Under the pieces are notes generated by a model, which did not search any database, was not told the DNA's origin, and worked only from the letters and a program-made list of their open reading frames with translations. From JBMORL01 sp049322335 (GTDB taxonomy: Bacteria; Bacteroidota; Bacteroidia; Flavobacteriales_D; UBA2798), in NCBI GenBank assembly GCA_049322335.1, contig JBMORL010000095.1, forward strand, positions 1 to 64,000: a stretch of DNA of 64,000 nucleotides. Direction: 5' to 3'. Made by a program: the position numbers and the translations under genes. Every line of letters starts with the position of its first letter. Within the stretch, counting starts at the first letter, position 1. Of this stretch, positions 44,516-52,352 are shown piece after piece.

Positions 44516-45463
44516 ATGAAAAGATTTGCTTACATATTATTATTCTTCTGTTTACTATTTTTCCGCTCGGAAGCACAATTAACTCTTCCGTTTCCCGATT
44601 CAACCGGAGCGTGGACATGGTCATGTAGTGGTAAAAATTGCAATAGTTCGTCCAGGTATTATGTTGCCGGAGATACAATAATTAATTCCGTGCAATATCA
44701 TATTTTGAGAATGGGTTCAACCAACCTGAATGATTCTTCTGACTGGATGAGCGGAACTAATATTATAGGTTATTTCAGGGAAGATAGCAGCAAAATTTAT
44801 TTTCTCGATGATTCGGTAATAACATCTGGTGGCCCATTTTGTTTCTACAACTACAATAGTGAGATTTTTTCAACCAATAATGAAATTCTTTTGTATGATT
44901 TTACACTTGCTTCGGGGGAAACATTTAACCTGACTCCATCGCTGCAGGTAATAGTAACCAATATTGATTCCGTTTTATTGAATGGTAATTATTACAGAAG
45001 ATGGAACTTTGACGGATATTTTATCTGGACCGGAAACGGGTCTTACTCGTGGATAGAAGGAATTGGAAGCAATATCGGATTCTTTCCTTATTATTATTTT
45101 TTTGAAGACGGGGTTGTACTAAATTGTTTTCATGAAAATAATGAGGATATTATTTTATATTTGGGGAATGCCTCTGACTGCGCCTCTGTTGGAATTGATG
45201 AAAATAAAACTTCAATTGAAAATACTATTTTATCTCCCAATCCGAATAATGGAAAATTTAAACTTGACATAACCTCCTCGTTTTTTCCATCCAAAACGAT
45301 CATTACTATTACCGACATAACAGGCAGACTGATTTATCAATTTTCCCCATCTGAAGCGTTTCCAAGTATTTCTATAGATATTCCGGATCGAAGTGGTGGC
45401 TTATATTTCGCTATTATTGATGATGGCCGGAAAAAAGAAGTAGTAAAATTCATAAAAGAATAA
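44516..45463 (+). CDS. Secreted protein with type A T9SS sorting domain
   Basis: The ATG at 44516 gives a tidy signal peptide (MKRFAYILLFFCLLFFRSEAQ); an ATG four codons earlier is also possible. The 315-residue product has a mature region with Trp, Cys and Asp/Asn-rich strands (GAWTWSCSGKNC, YNSEIFSTNNEILLYDFTLASGETF) that I cannot assign to a named domain. It ends with a type A sorting domain of about 80 residues (LSPNPNNGKFKLDI...GGLYFAIIDDGRKKEVVKFIKE). Export through the type IX system is the only firm functional statement. Confidence 0.8.
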   Translation: MKRFAYILLFFCLLFFRSEAQLTLPFPDSTGAWTWSCSGKNCNSSSRYYVAGDTIINSVQYHILRMGSTNLNDSSDWMSGTNIIGYFREDSSKIYFLDDSVITSGGPFCFYNYNSEIFSTNNEILLYDFTLASGETFNLTPSLQVIVTNIDSVLLNGNYYRRWNFDGYFIWTGNGSYSWIEGIGSNIGFFPYYYFFEDGVVLNCFHENNEDIILYLGNASDCASVGIDENKTSIENTILSPNPNNGKFKLDITSSFFPSKTIITITDITGRLIYQFSPSEAFPSISIDIPDRSGGLYFAIIDDGRKKEVVKFIKE

Positions 45464-45505
45464 TTATTCTTCATTTTCAGTTTAGCTGAGAGTAATTTCG
45501 TATCA

Positions 45506-46912
45506 TTGCAGTCCTTATTTTCAAAGGCTGTGAAAAAAAATAATTCAAATTCTGTTTTTTCCGTCTTTCGCCAGGCACTCAGGGGCGAGGAAACTGATTA
45601 TACAAAAGGAAGTATTCGTAAAGCGGTTTTTTTGCTGGCTATTCCCATGATTCTTGAGCTGAGCCTGGAAAGTGTTTTTGCTTTGGTAGACATGTATTTT
45701 GTAAGCGGACTGGGTGAAAATGCAATGGCTACAGTGGGTTTAACAGAAACGGCAATTACACTTATTTATTCATTATCTATTGGATTAAGTATCGCTGCCA
45801 CAGCTATTGTAGCCAGAAGAATCGGAGAAAAAAATCCGGAGGATGCGGCCGTTGCTGCTGTACAATCCATCCTGATATCGTTTTTTTTAATTGTGATTAT
45901 CAGTCTTGCCGGTGTAATTTTTGCAGAAGATATTTTGCGTGCGATGAATGCGGAAGAAGATGTGGTGAAAGAAGGTGCCATTTTCACCCGAATCATGTTT
46001 GGCGGAAGCGCTGCCATTATTTTATTATTTCTTATCAATGGTATTTTCCGCGGGGCAGGAAATGCCGCTATGGCTATGAAAAGTTTGTGGCTTGCCAGTG
46101 GTATCAATATCATTTTATGCCCTGTCTTCATTCATTATTTCGGATTGAAAGGCGCTGCTATTGCCACCGTAATAGGAAGAAGTACAGGTGTAATTTACCA
46201 GTGCTATCATTTGTTCAACGGAAAAGGATTAATTAAAATTACTGCTCAGCATTTTCGCTTTAACGGTGAGATTATAAAAAATATTATCTCCATTGCTTCA
46301 CCGGCTACTTTCCAGTTTTTTGTCGCCAGTGGCAGCTGGATCATACTGGCCAGCCTTGTGGCCGATACCGGTGGAACCGATGCATCGGCAGGTTACCAGG
46401 TGGCTGTTCGCAATGTTATTTTCTTTATTCTTCCGGCCTGGGGATTAAGCAATGCAGCCGCTACACTGGTGGGCCAAAATCTTGGTGCCGGAGAAATTGA
46501 ACGGGCAGAAAAAAGTGTTATGATAACTGCAAAATACAACGCCATATTTATGGCATTTGTAATGTTGTTATTTATTTTTTGTTCCGAACCTATCATAAGA
46601 ATTTTCAGTGATAAGGAAAATGTAGTGGAATACGGAGCATTATCACTGATGATTTTTGGTACCGGTTATATTTTTTACGGAATAGCCATGGTAATGACAC
46701 AGGCGCTGAATGGTGCCGGAGACACGTGGACACCCACGTGGATCAATATTTTTTGTTTCTGGATAGTGCAGGTTCCGCTGGCCTGGTATCTTTCTACTAC
46801 CGAATGGGGTGTTGGCGGAGTTATTGCAGCCGTTCCCGTTGCTGAAACACTTATAGCGTTAGTCTCTTTCTACTACTTCCGGAAAGGGAAATGGAAAAAA
46901 GTGAAAGTGTGA
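45506..46912 (+). CDS. MATE family efflux transporter
   Basis: The 468-residue product has about 12 membrane helices in two homologous halves, as in the MATE family that exports cationic drugs or metabolites in exchange for Na+ or H+. Family features: GSIRKAVFLLAIPMILE at the first helix, VDMYFVSGLGENAMATVGLTE, the glycine-rich LINGIFRGAGNAAMAM, and the matching second-half ALNGAGDTWTPTWIN. The frame opens with a TTG at 45506, and the -7-like TAATTTCG (45493-45500) ends five bases before it, so a start a few codons later cannot be excluded. The specific substrate is not predictable. Confidence 0.9.
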   Translation: MQSLFSKAVKKNNSNSVFSVFRQALRGEETDYTKGSIRKAVFLLAIPMILELSLESVFALVDMYFVSGLGENAMATVGLTETAITLIYSLSIGLSIAATAIVARRIGEKNPEDAAVAAVQSILISFFLIVIISLAGVIFAEDILRAMNAEEDVVKEGAIFTRIMFGGSAAIILLFLINGIFRGAGNAAMAMKSLWLASGINIILCPVFIHYFGLKGAAIATVIGRSTGVIYQCYHLFNGKGLIKITAQHFRFNGEIIKNIISIASPATFQFFVASGSWIILASLVADTGGTDASAGYQVAVRNVIFFILPAWGLSNAAATLVGQNLGAGEIERAEKSVMITAKYNAIFMAFVMLLFIFCSEPIIRIFSDKENVVEYGALSLMIFGTGYIFYGIAMVMTQALNGAGDTWTPTWINIFCFWIVQVPLAWYLSTTEWGVGGVIAAVPVAETLIALVSFYYFRKGKWKKVKV

Positions 46913-46947
46913 GAGAGATGTTAGACTTGCCACGCGCACTGGCGTGG

Positions 46948-47145
46948 TGTTAGATGTTAGATGTTAGATGTTAGATGTTAGATGTTAGATGTTAGANNNN
47001 NNNNNNNNNNNNNNNNNNNNNNNNNNNNNNNNNNNNNNNNNNNNNNNNNNNNNNNNNNNNNNNNNNNNNNNNNNNNNNNNNNNNNNNNNNNNNNNNTGTT
47101 AGATGTTAGATGTTAGATGTTAGATGTTAGATGTTAGATGTTAGA
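46948..47145. repeat. Heptanucleotide tandem repeat (TGTTAGA)n with unresolved centre
   Basis: Seven exact TGTTAGA units lie on each side of the N run (46948-46996 and 47097-47145). One more partial unit lies before a small palindrome CCACGC-GCACTG-GCGTGG (46930-46947), which looks inserted at the edge of the array. The real number of units is unknown. It is non-coding, downstream of the MATE gene. Confidence 0.95.
46997..47096. other. Assembly gap (100 N)
   Basis: Exactly 100 N, the usual placeholder for a gap of unknown size. It lies inside the TGTTAGA repeat, so the assembly probably broke on the repeat itself. Confidence 0.98.
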
Positions 47146-47231
47146 ATTGATACGTAATACGTTTATTAGTGTTGTGATAGTTCCAACTATTATTAAAAGT
47201 AAATTAATATCGTAATCAAAAAGGAATAAGA

Positions 47232-47404
47232 TTTTGCCCCGCTGGGGCAATTTGCTACGGTGAGGATATTGTTAAAAATGTTTGGTGCCGCTGGCACCGG
47301 TATATTTTTTACATATGTTTTTTATTTATATCGCTGGCACCAGAGGTGCCAAACATTTTTAATTATGCCTGTCATTCTACTCCTATTGCCCCAGCGGGGC
47401 AAAA
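47232..47404. repeat. Complete nested REPIN-like element C
   Basis: Outer arms TTTTGCCCCGCTGGGGCAAT (47232-47251) and its exact reverse complement (47385-47404) enclose inner arms: AAAAATGTTTGG then TGCC-GCT-GGCACC (47274-47298) on the left, and GGCACC-AGA-GGTGCC then AAACATTTTT (47335-47360) on the right. The inner loop is about 35 AT-rich bases. Each arm is itself a palindrome, so the whole 173 bases can fold as a long two-tier cruciform. It is 6 kb from the transposase. From 47405 to 47603 I see nothing further. Confidence 0.92.
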
Positions 47405-47603
47405 CGTTGTTCCCGCGCGCACAGGATTTTATACCGAAGTGAAATTCATCATGGTCTGTTTTTTTTGAAGAATTTCATTTGGCATAATACCAGTTACTGG
47501 CCTATTTAATAAATCAGTTTGGTATTATATACGAATGGAAAAAATTTATTGAAAAAATTTGATGAAACGTGTCTTCCAGCTTAACCGGATTATTACGAAA
47601 CAT

Positions 47604-47636
47604 AAAAAACCCTCCTTTACTATAAGCAAAGGAGGG
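47604..47636 (-). terminator. Terminator at the end of the dcw transcript
   Basis: On the minus strand a perfect CCCTCCTTT/AAAGGAGGG stem with a nine-base loop is followed by six T. It lies about 30 bases after the yqeY stop and closes the whole dcw run. Confidence 0.85.
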
Positions 47637-47667
47637 TCAACAACAAATCACAACTATGTTTTTACTT

Positions 47668-48114
47668 TTATCCGCCCAGTAATTGTTTTACGAGTGCGGA
47701 GATGATTTTTCCATCGGCTTTTCCCTGTAATTTTCCCATGGCCGGACCCATTACTTTTCCCATATCGGCAGGAGAGCTGGCACCAACAGAAGCGATCACT
47801 TCCTTGATCACCGCCTTAATTTGTTCCTCACTCATCTGCTCGGGCATATATTTTTTGATGATATCGGCCTGGAAAATTTCAGCCTGCTCAAGATCGGCAC
47901 GATTCTGCTGTTTATATATTTCAGCCGATTCCATGCGTTGCTTGTACATTTTCTGAAGCATTTTATTTTCTGCTTCCTCGCTCACTTCACCTGTGCCTTT
48001 GGTTTGTTCCAGGAGAATGGCGGATTTGATTGCGCGCAACGCTTCGAGTTTCTCTTTCTCTTTGGCCAGCATCGCGGCTTTGATGTCGTTATTTATTTTG
48101 TCTGCTAATGACAT
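47668..48114 (-). CDS. yqeY: GatB/YqeY domain protein
   Basis: The ATG at 48114 gives 148 residues (MSLADKINNDIKAAMLAKEK), the usual YqeY length; the longer frame from 48162 enters the upstream inverted repeat. It has the YqeY helical bundle (KEKLEALRAIKSAILLEQTK, KYMPEQMSEEQIKAVI) and the C-terminal GatB-tail-like part (GKVMGPAMGKLQGKADGKIISALVKQLL), which in amidotransferases binds tRNA. Its own function is not established. Its place after ftsZ at the end of the division cluster is common in Bacteroidota. Confidence 0.9.
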   Translation of the reverse strand: MSLADKINNDIKAAMLAKEKEKLEALRAIKSAILLEQTKGTGEVSEEAENKMLQKMYKQRMESAEIYKQQNRADLEQAEIFQADIIKKYMPEQMSEEQIKAVIKEVIASVGASSPADMGKVMGPAMGKLQGKADGKIISALVKQLLGG

Positions 48115-48141
48115 GTTGGAAGTTTTAAGGTTGAAGGTTAC

Positions 48142-48173
48142 AAATTTGAAGGTTTTTTTCAACCTTCAAATTT
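48142..48173. repeat. Perfect 13-base inverted repeat between ftsZ and yqeY
   Basis: AAATTTGAAGGTT (48142-48154) and AACCTTCAAATTT (48161-48173) are separated by six bases. No T run follows on the minus strand, so it is not a standard terminator for ftsZ. It could be an mRNA-stabilising or processing hairpin. Confidence 0.75.
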
Positions 48174-48192
48174 ATAACTTTTCAACGGTTGT

Positions 48193-50139
48193 TTAGTCTA
48201 CGTTGTCGTGTAAAAATGAATTATTCGACTTTAATCCTGAGTTTTTGTTCCCGTTCTCATCGGTTTCTTCGTTTACCGAAAATTTGGAAACGGAAGATTC
48301 AGAAGAATGTTTGGCATCATTCAACTCAATATTCCTTCGGATATAAGCCGGCTGATTCTCCAGGTCGTTTAAACCGGTTGGAGTTTTCAGTTTCATGCTC
48401 AGTTCCTTGATACGTTGCAAACGTTCGTTGGCCAGTTTCTGTTGTTCATCCAGCGTAAGTTTTTTATCTGAATTATCTTCCGAAACAGAATTGTTTGCGT
48501 TGCTGAACAATGTAGTTTGCTCTTTTATTTCAGAAAGCTCGGGCTTGGACTGCTGCATTTCCGATTTCACCTGGTTGATGCTGTTGGAAAGAGGATTTTC
48601 TGATTTGGTTTCAGCTTTTGTTTCTTCTTCATCCAACACCAGCCAGTGTCGGATAATTTTTTTCTCTTCCGCTACCGGCTCCACTTTGGGTTGTTCAGAA
48701 ATAATTTCCTGTTTTGGCAATTCCGCAACAGGCTCTGCTTTGGGAAGCTCAGTCACTATTTCTTTTTTCGGCTCTTCAGCAATAATCTCAGGCTGTTTCC
48801 ATTCAGCAACCGGTTCTTCCTGTAGTTCTTCCGTTTTCTCTTCTTTTAATTCCCAACTGCTTTCGTTTACCACTATCACAGGTTTTTCTTCTACCGGCTC
48901 TTCTTTGGTGACAAGAGTGGGTTCAGTGATTTCCTGCTTATTGAGAAACTCAATAGCCGACTGGATAATCTCTTCTTTTTTCTCTTCAGCAACAGGAGTA
49001 GTTTCTGCTGACTTCAGGTAAGGTTCTTCTGCTTTAGCTTCTTCTGTGAAAGACTTTGACTCTAACGCAGATGACATTTGAGTAGGAGAAGATATCGGCT
49101 GGGTAATCATTACCGGTTTTTCGTCATTCAGGTGCAACACTTTCTTTTCGGGCATTTTTGCAATGACTCCGGTTTCGGGAGAACGGTTAAATCCGGTAGC
49201 AATTACAGTAACAGCTACTTTATCCCCGAGTGTTTCATCAAATCCATGTCCCCAGATTACATCCGCTGAAGAACCTGCTTCTTCCTGAATAAAATCGGTG
49301 ATTTCAGAAATCTCGTCCATGGTCACTTCCTGTGTTCCATAAGTAATATTGAGCAATACAAATTTTGCTCCTGTTATATTATTGTCGTTGAGGAGTGGTG
49401 ACGCCAGTGCTTTTTCAACGGCTACACGTGCGCGGTTATCTCCTTCTGCAGAAGCAGATCCCATGATGGCCACACCGCTGTCTTTAAGTACTGTGTTTAC
49501 GTCATTAAAGTCAACGTTGATCAATCCTGTTACTGAAATCATTTCGGCAATACCACGGGCTGCGGTATTCAGCACTTCATCGGCATTGGAAAATGCAGAA
49601 GCAAGAGTGAGGTTACCATACATCTCGCGAAGTTTGTCGTTGTTGATCACCAGCAATGTGTCTACTGATTTTCTCATGATCTCAATTCCATCATCGGCCT
49701 GTACTCTTCTTTTCTTTCCTTCAAACTGAAAAGGAAGAGTAACAATTCCTACCGTGAGAATTCCCATTTCTTTGGCTACCTGTGCAATTACAGGGGCAGC
49801 ACCGGTTCCGGTTCCGCCACCCATTCCTGCTGTGATGAACACCATGCGGGTGTTGTTGCCAAGAAGAGTTTTAATTTCTTCGATATTTTCTATCGCAGCG
49901 TTACGTCCTACTTCAGGAATCGCACCTGCTCCCAATCCCTGCGTAAGGCTAAGGCCCAACTGGATTTTTGTAGGGACAGGACTAATTTGTAACGACTGGT
50001 TGTCGGTGTTGCAAATAATGAAGTCAACACCTTTGATCTGTTGCTTGAACATATAGTTCACAGCATTAGATCCGCCTCCTCCCACACCAATCACTTTGAT
50101 GATGGAAGAGGAATCTTTGGGCATTTCGAACTTTAACAT
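48193..50139 (-). CDS. ftsZ: Cell division GTPase FtsZ with long acidic linker
   Basis: FtsZ polymerises at mid-cell to build the division ring. The tubulin-like core (about 1-320) is complete: IGVGGGGSNAVNYM, CNTDNQSL, the GTP signature GMGGGTGTGAAP (about 105-116), NVDFNDV and RARVAVEKAL. From about 325 to 590 runs a disordered linker rich in Glu, Lys, Pro and Val, with near-repeats such as EEPKKEIVTELPKAEPVAE and LPKQEIISEQPKVEPVAE. Near residue 594 a conserved-looking peptide QPAYIRRN follows, then a Ser/Asn-rich tail of about 50 residues. At 648 residues it is much longer than the usual 350-400. The upstream ftsA is separated by an unresolved repeat. Confidence 0.96.
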   Translation of the reverse strand: MLKFEMPKDSSSIIKVIGVGGGGSNAVNYMFKQQIKGVDFIICNTDNQSLQISPVPTKIQLGLSLTQGLGAGAIPEVGRNAAIENIEEIKTLLGNNTRMVFITAGMGGGTGTGAAPVIAQVAKEMGILTVGIVTLPFQFEGKKRRVQADDGIEIMRKSVDTLLVINNDKLREMYGNLTLASAFSNADEVLNTAARGIAEMISVTGLINVDFNDVNTVLKDSGVAIMGSASAEGDNRARVAVEKALASPLLNDNNITGAKFVLLNITYGTQEVTMDEISEITDFIQEEAGSSADVIWGHGFDETLGDKVAVTVIATGFNRSPETGVIAKMPEKKVLHLNDEKPVMITQPISSPTQMSSALESKSFTEEAKAEEPYLKSAETTPVAEEKKEEIIQSAIEFLNKQEITEPTLVTKEEPVEEKPVIVVNESSWELKEEKTEELQEEPVAEWKQPEIIAEEPKKEIVTELPKAEPVAELPKQEIISEQPKVEPVAEEKKIIRHWLVLDEEETKAETKSENPLSNSINQVKSEMQQSKPELSEIKEQTTLFSNANNSVSEDNSDKKLTLDEQQKLANERLQRIKELSMKLKTPTGLNDLENQPAYIRRNIELNDAKHSSESSVSKFSVNEETDENGNKNSGLKSNNSFLHDNVD

Positions 50140-50145
50140 AGTTGT

Positions 50146-50280
50146 AGTTGTTTGTTTATTGTTTGTTGTTTGTTGTTNNNNNNNNNNNNNNNNNNNNNNN
50201 NNNNNNNNNNNNNNNNNNNNNNNNNNNNNNNNNNNNNNNNNNNNNNNNNNNNNNNNNNNNNNNNNNNNNNNNNNNNNGTT
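50146..50280. repeat. GTTTGTT-type heptanucleotide repeat and assembly gap between ftsA and ftsZ
   Basis: The bases on both flanks are imperfect to perfect TGTTTGT units (for example TTTGTTGTTTGTTGTT up to 50177, GTTTGTAGTTT after 50277). The N run 50178-50277 is exactly 100 bases. The intergenic length is therefore unknown. It lies just upstream of the ftsZ start codon, where a promoter or leader would be expected. Confidence 0.95.
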
Positions 50281-50292
50281 TGTAGTTTCGGG

Positions 50293-51561
50293 TTAGTCAA
50301 TATCTTCCTCAAAGAAATTTTTGCTTCGCGAGAAGAATTTTTCGAAGAAAGAGCCTTTGGTCTTCTGCGAATGTGTTTTGATGGTTTTTTTCTGTGCGCG
50401 TTGCTGTCTGTCGTATTTTTCGAATCCTTTTAAAACAAGTCCCACGCCAGTTGCATATAACGGGCTGGTAACTTCGTCTGCTCCTTTTGAAAGATGTTCG
50501 GTGGGATAACCAACGCGCGTATCCATTCCTGTGATGTATTCGAACAGCTGCGAGATATGTTTCAGTTGCGAACCGCCACCGGTAACAACGATTCCGCCAA
50601 TGAGTTTTTTCTCGTAGCCTGAATTTTTTATTTCGTAGTAAACGTGTTCCACAATTTCTTCCATTCTCGCCTGAATAATGGAAGCAAGGTTGCGAACTGA
50701 AATTTCTTTCGGGTCGCGGCCGCGTAATCCGGGAATACAAACGATCTCGTTGGCCTGGCTTTCACTGGCCAGTGCGCTTCCGAATTTTATTTTCAGCAAT
50801 TCGGCCTGTTTGGAGATGATGGTGCAACCTTCCTTGATGTCTTCGGTGATCACATTTCCACCGAAAGGAATTACAGCTGTGTGGCGGATGATTCCATCCT
50901 GGAAAATAGCGATGTCGGTTGTTCCACCACCAATATCCACCAGCACCACACCTGCTTCTTTTTCTTCCTGGCTCAGCACCGATTCGCTGGAAGCTAACGG
51001 TTCGAGGATTAGTTCATCCACTTCCAAACCTGCTTTGGCTACACACTTGTGAATGTTTTTGGCCGCAGCGATTTGTCCGCTGATAATATGGAAATTTGCT
51101 TCGAGACGGATACCCGACATACCGATGGGGTCTTTAATTCCCTGTTCGTTGTCTACAATGTATTCCTGCGGCAACACGTGAATAATTTCTTCACCGGGTT
51201 GCATTACCAGTTTATACATGTTTTCAACAAGGGCATCAATGTCGGTTTGACTGATTTCCTCGTCCATCGAATTGCGGGTGTGAATACCGCGGTGCTGCAT
51301 ACTTTTTATATGCTGGCCCGCAATGCCCACGTTCACCACGTTAATTTCCACTCCCGATTTTCGTGAGGCTTCTTCTACCGCCAGTTTGATGGATTGAACG
51401 GTTTTTTCGATGTTGGAAACAACACCGCGCGTTACGCCTACCGATTCAGATTTTCCTACTCCGAGGATTTCAATCTTTCCATGTTCGTTTTTGCGGCCAA
51501 CCAGGCAGGCGATTTTGGTTGTTCCGATGTCGAGTCCGACAATGATTTCCGGTGATTCCAT
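50293..51561 (-). CDS. ftsA: Cell division protein FtsA
   Basis: FtsA is the actin-like protein that links FtsZ to the membrane. The 422-residue product shows the ATPase motifs: phosphate-1 IVGLDIGTTKIACLVG, the FtsA-specific 1C subdomain (about 85-165), the phosphate-2 strand VVLVDIGGGTTDIAIF and the adenosine motif GGIVVTGGGSQLKHI. The C-terminal end (FFEKFFSRSKNFFEEDID) is an amphipathic, aromatic-rich tail suited to membrane binding. It starts after ftsQ with a five-base gap. Confidence 0.96.
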   Translation of the reverse strand: MESPEIIVGLDIGTTKIACLVGRKNEHGKIEILGVGKSESVGVTRGVVSNIEKTVQSIKLAVEEASRKSGVEINVVNVGIAGQHIKSMQHRGIHTRNSMDEEISQTDIDALVENMYKLVMQPGEEIIHVLPQEYIVDNEQGIKDPIGMSGIRLEANFHIISGQIAAAKNIHKCVAKAGLEVDELILEPLASSESVLSQEEKEAGVVLVDIGGGTTDIAIFQDGIIRHTAVIPFGGNVITEDIKEGCTIISKQAELLKIKFGSALASESQANEIVCIPGLRGRDPKEISVRNLASIIQARMEEIVEHVYYEIKNSGYEKKLIGGIVVTGGGSQLKHISQLFEYITGMDTRVGYPTEHLSKGADEVTSPLYATGVGLVLKGFEKYDRQQRAQKKTIKTHSQKTKGSFFEKFFSRSKNFFEEDID

Positions 51562-51566
51562 AGTTT

Positions 51567-52352
51567 TTATTTTTTAGAACAGACAATTTGGTTTTTGTAC
51601 TTGAGATTTATAGTGTCGTATTGATTCCATCCTGTTTTTTTTATTCCTTCCCTGTAAAACAACTTCAGCTTATTGAATTTTTCTTCCATCATTTCCGTAT
51701 CACCAAAAACGATGCGGTGATCACCTACCACGGGAACCAGTTCCATTTCTCCGTAGCGGTTAAAATAAATTTCCTGCACCTGCGCACTCCAAAAGGGATC
51801 GTTGCTGATAAATTTTGCCATTTTATATACATCATCCGTTTTGAATGATTTTCTCAATGTAGTATCAAAAGCAATTTCTTCGGCACTGATATCCACTTCG
51901 GGTTCACTGATGTATCCGTTTACTACAATTACCCTCGGAGAATAATTTCCTGACACCGGCATCTGGTAACCTTTTTCATCGAGATAAAAATTTCTTCCGT
52001 TGAGGTTGATAATTCTTACGATGGGTTTGCGCTGCGCAATGCGAACTCCCACAGTGCCATCAATGGTTTTGTATACTTCTGCCTTTTCAATTTCGGCCAG
52101 TTTTGTAATATTTTCTTCTATGCCTGCAATATCAATATCACTCATCTTTAATCCTATCGGGTATAAATGATTTCTTTTCATTCGTTCTTCTATATCTTCT
52201 TTGGTGATAAAGTACATTCCGTTGGAATAATCCACATGTATTTCCACCTTTTTGCATTCGGTATTTCCCTGTGAATTGCTTACAAATCCAAGCAACACCA
52301 GTGTACCCAGGCACATGATTATCCAAAAGGTGATATGTATAATTCGTTTCAT
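51567..52352 (-). CDS. ftsQ: Cell division protein FtsQ/DivIB
   Basis: The 261-residue product has a single N-terminal membrane helix (IIHITFWIIMCLGTLVLLGFV) followed by a POTRA-like domain (YFITKEDIEERMKRNHLYPIGLKMSDIDIAGIEENI) and the FtsQ beta domain. This is the layout of the divisome scaffold protein that joins FtsL/FtsB to the early division proteins. Sequence conservation in the family is low; the assignment also rests on its place between murC and ftsA. Its start overlaps the murC stop by four bases. Confidence 0.88.
   Translation of the reverse strand: MKRIIHITFWIIMCLGTLVLLGFVSNSQGNTECKKVEIHVDYSNGMYFITKEDIEERMKRNHLYPIGLKMSDIDIAGIEENITKLAEIEKAEVYKTIDGTVGVRIAQRKPIVRIINLNGRNFYLDEKGYQMPVSGNYSPRVIVVNGYISEPEVDISAEEIAFDTTLRKSFKTDDVYKMAKFISNDPFWSAQVQEIYFNRYGEMELVPVVGDHRIVFGDTEMMEEKFNKLKLFYREGIKKTGWNQYDTINLKYKNQIVCSKK

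Noticed and set aside
46948..47145. Heptanucleotide array as a CRISPR or coding repeat
   Set aside because: There are no spacers, and a seven-base unit shifts the frame at each copy. It is a simple tandem repeat.
48395..50056. Plus-strand frames of up to 208 codons opposite ftsZ
   Set aside because: They are Ser/Phe-rich reverse translations of the Glu/Lys-rich linker and of the GTPase core.
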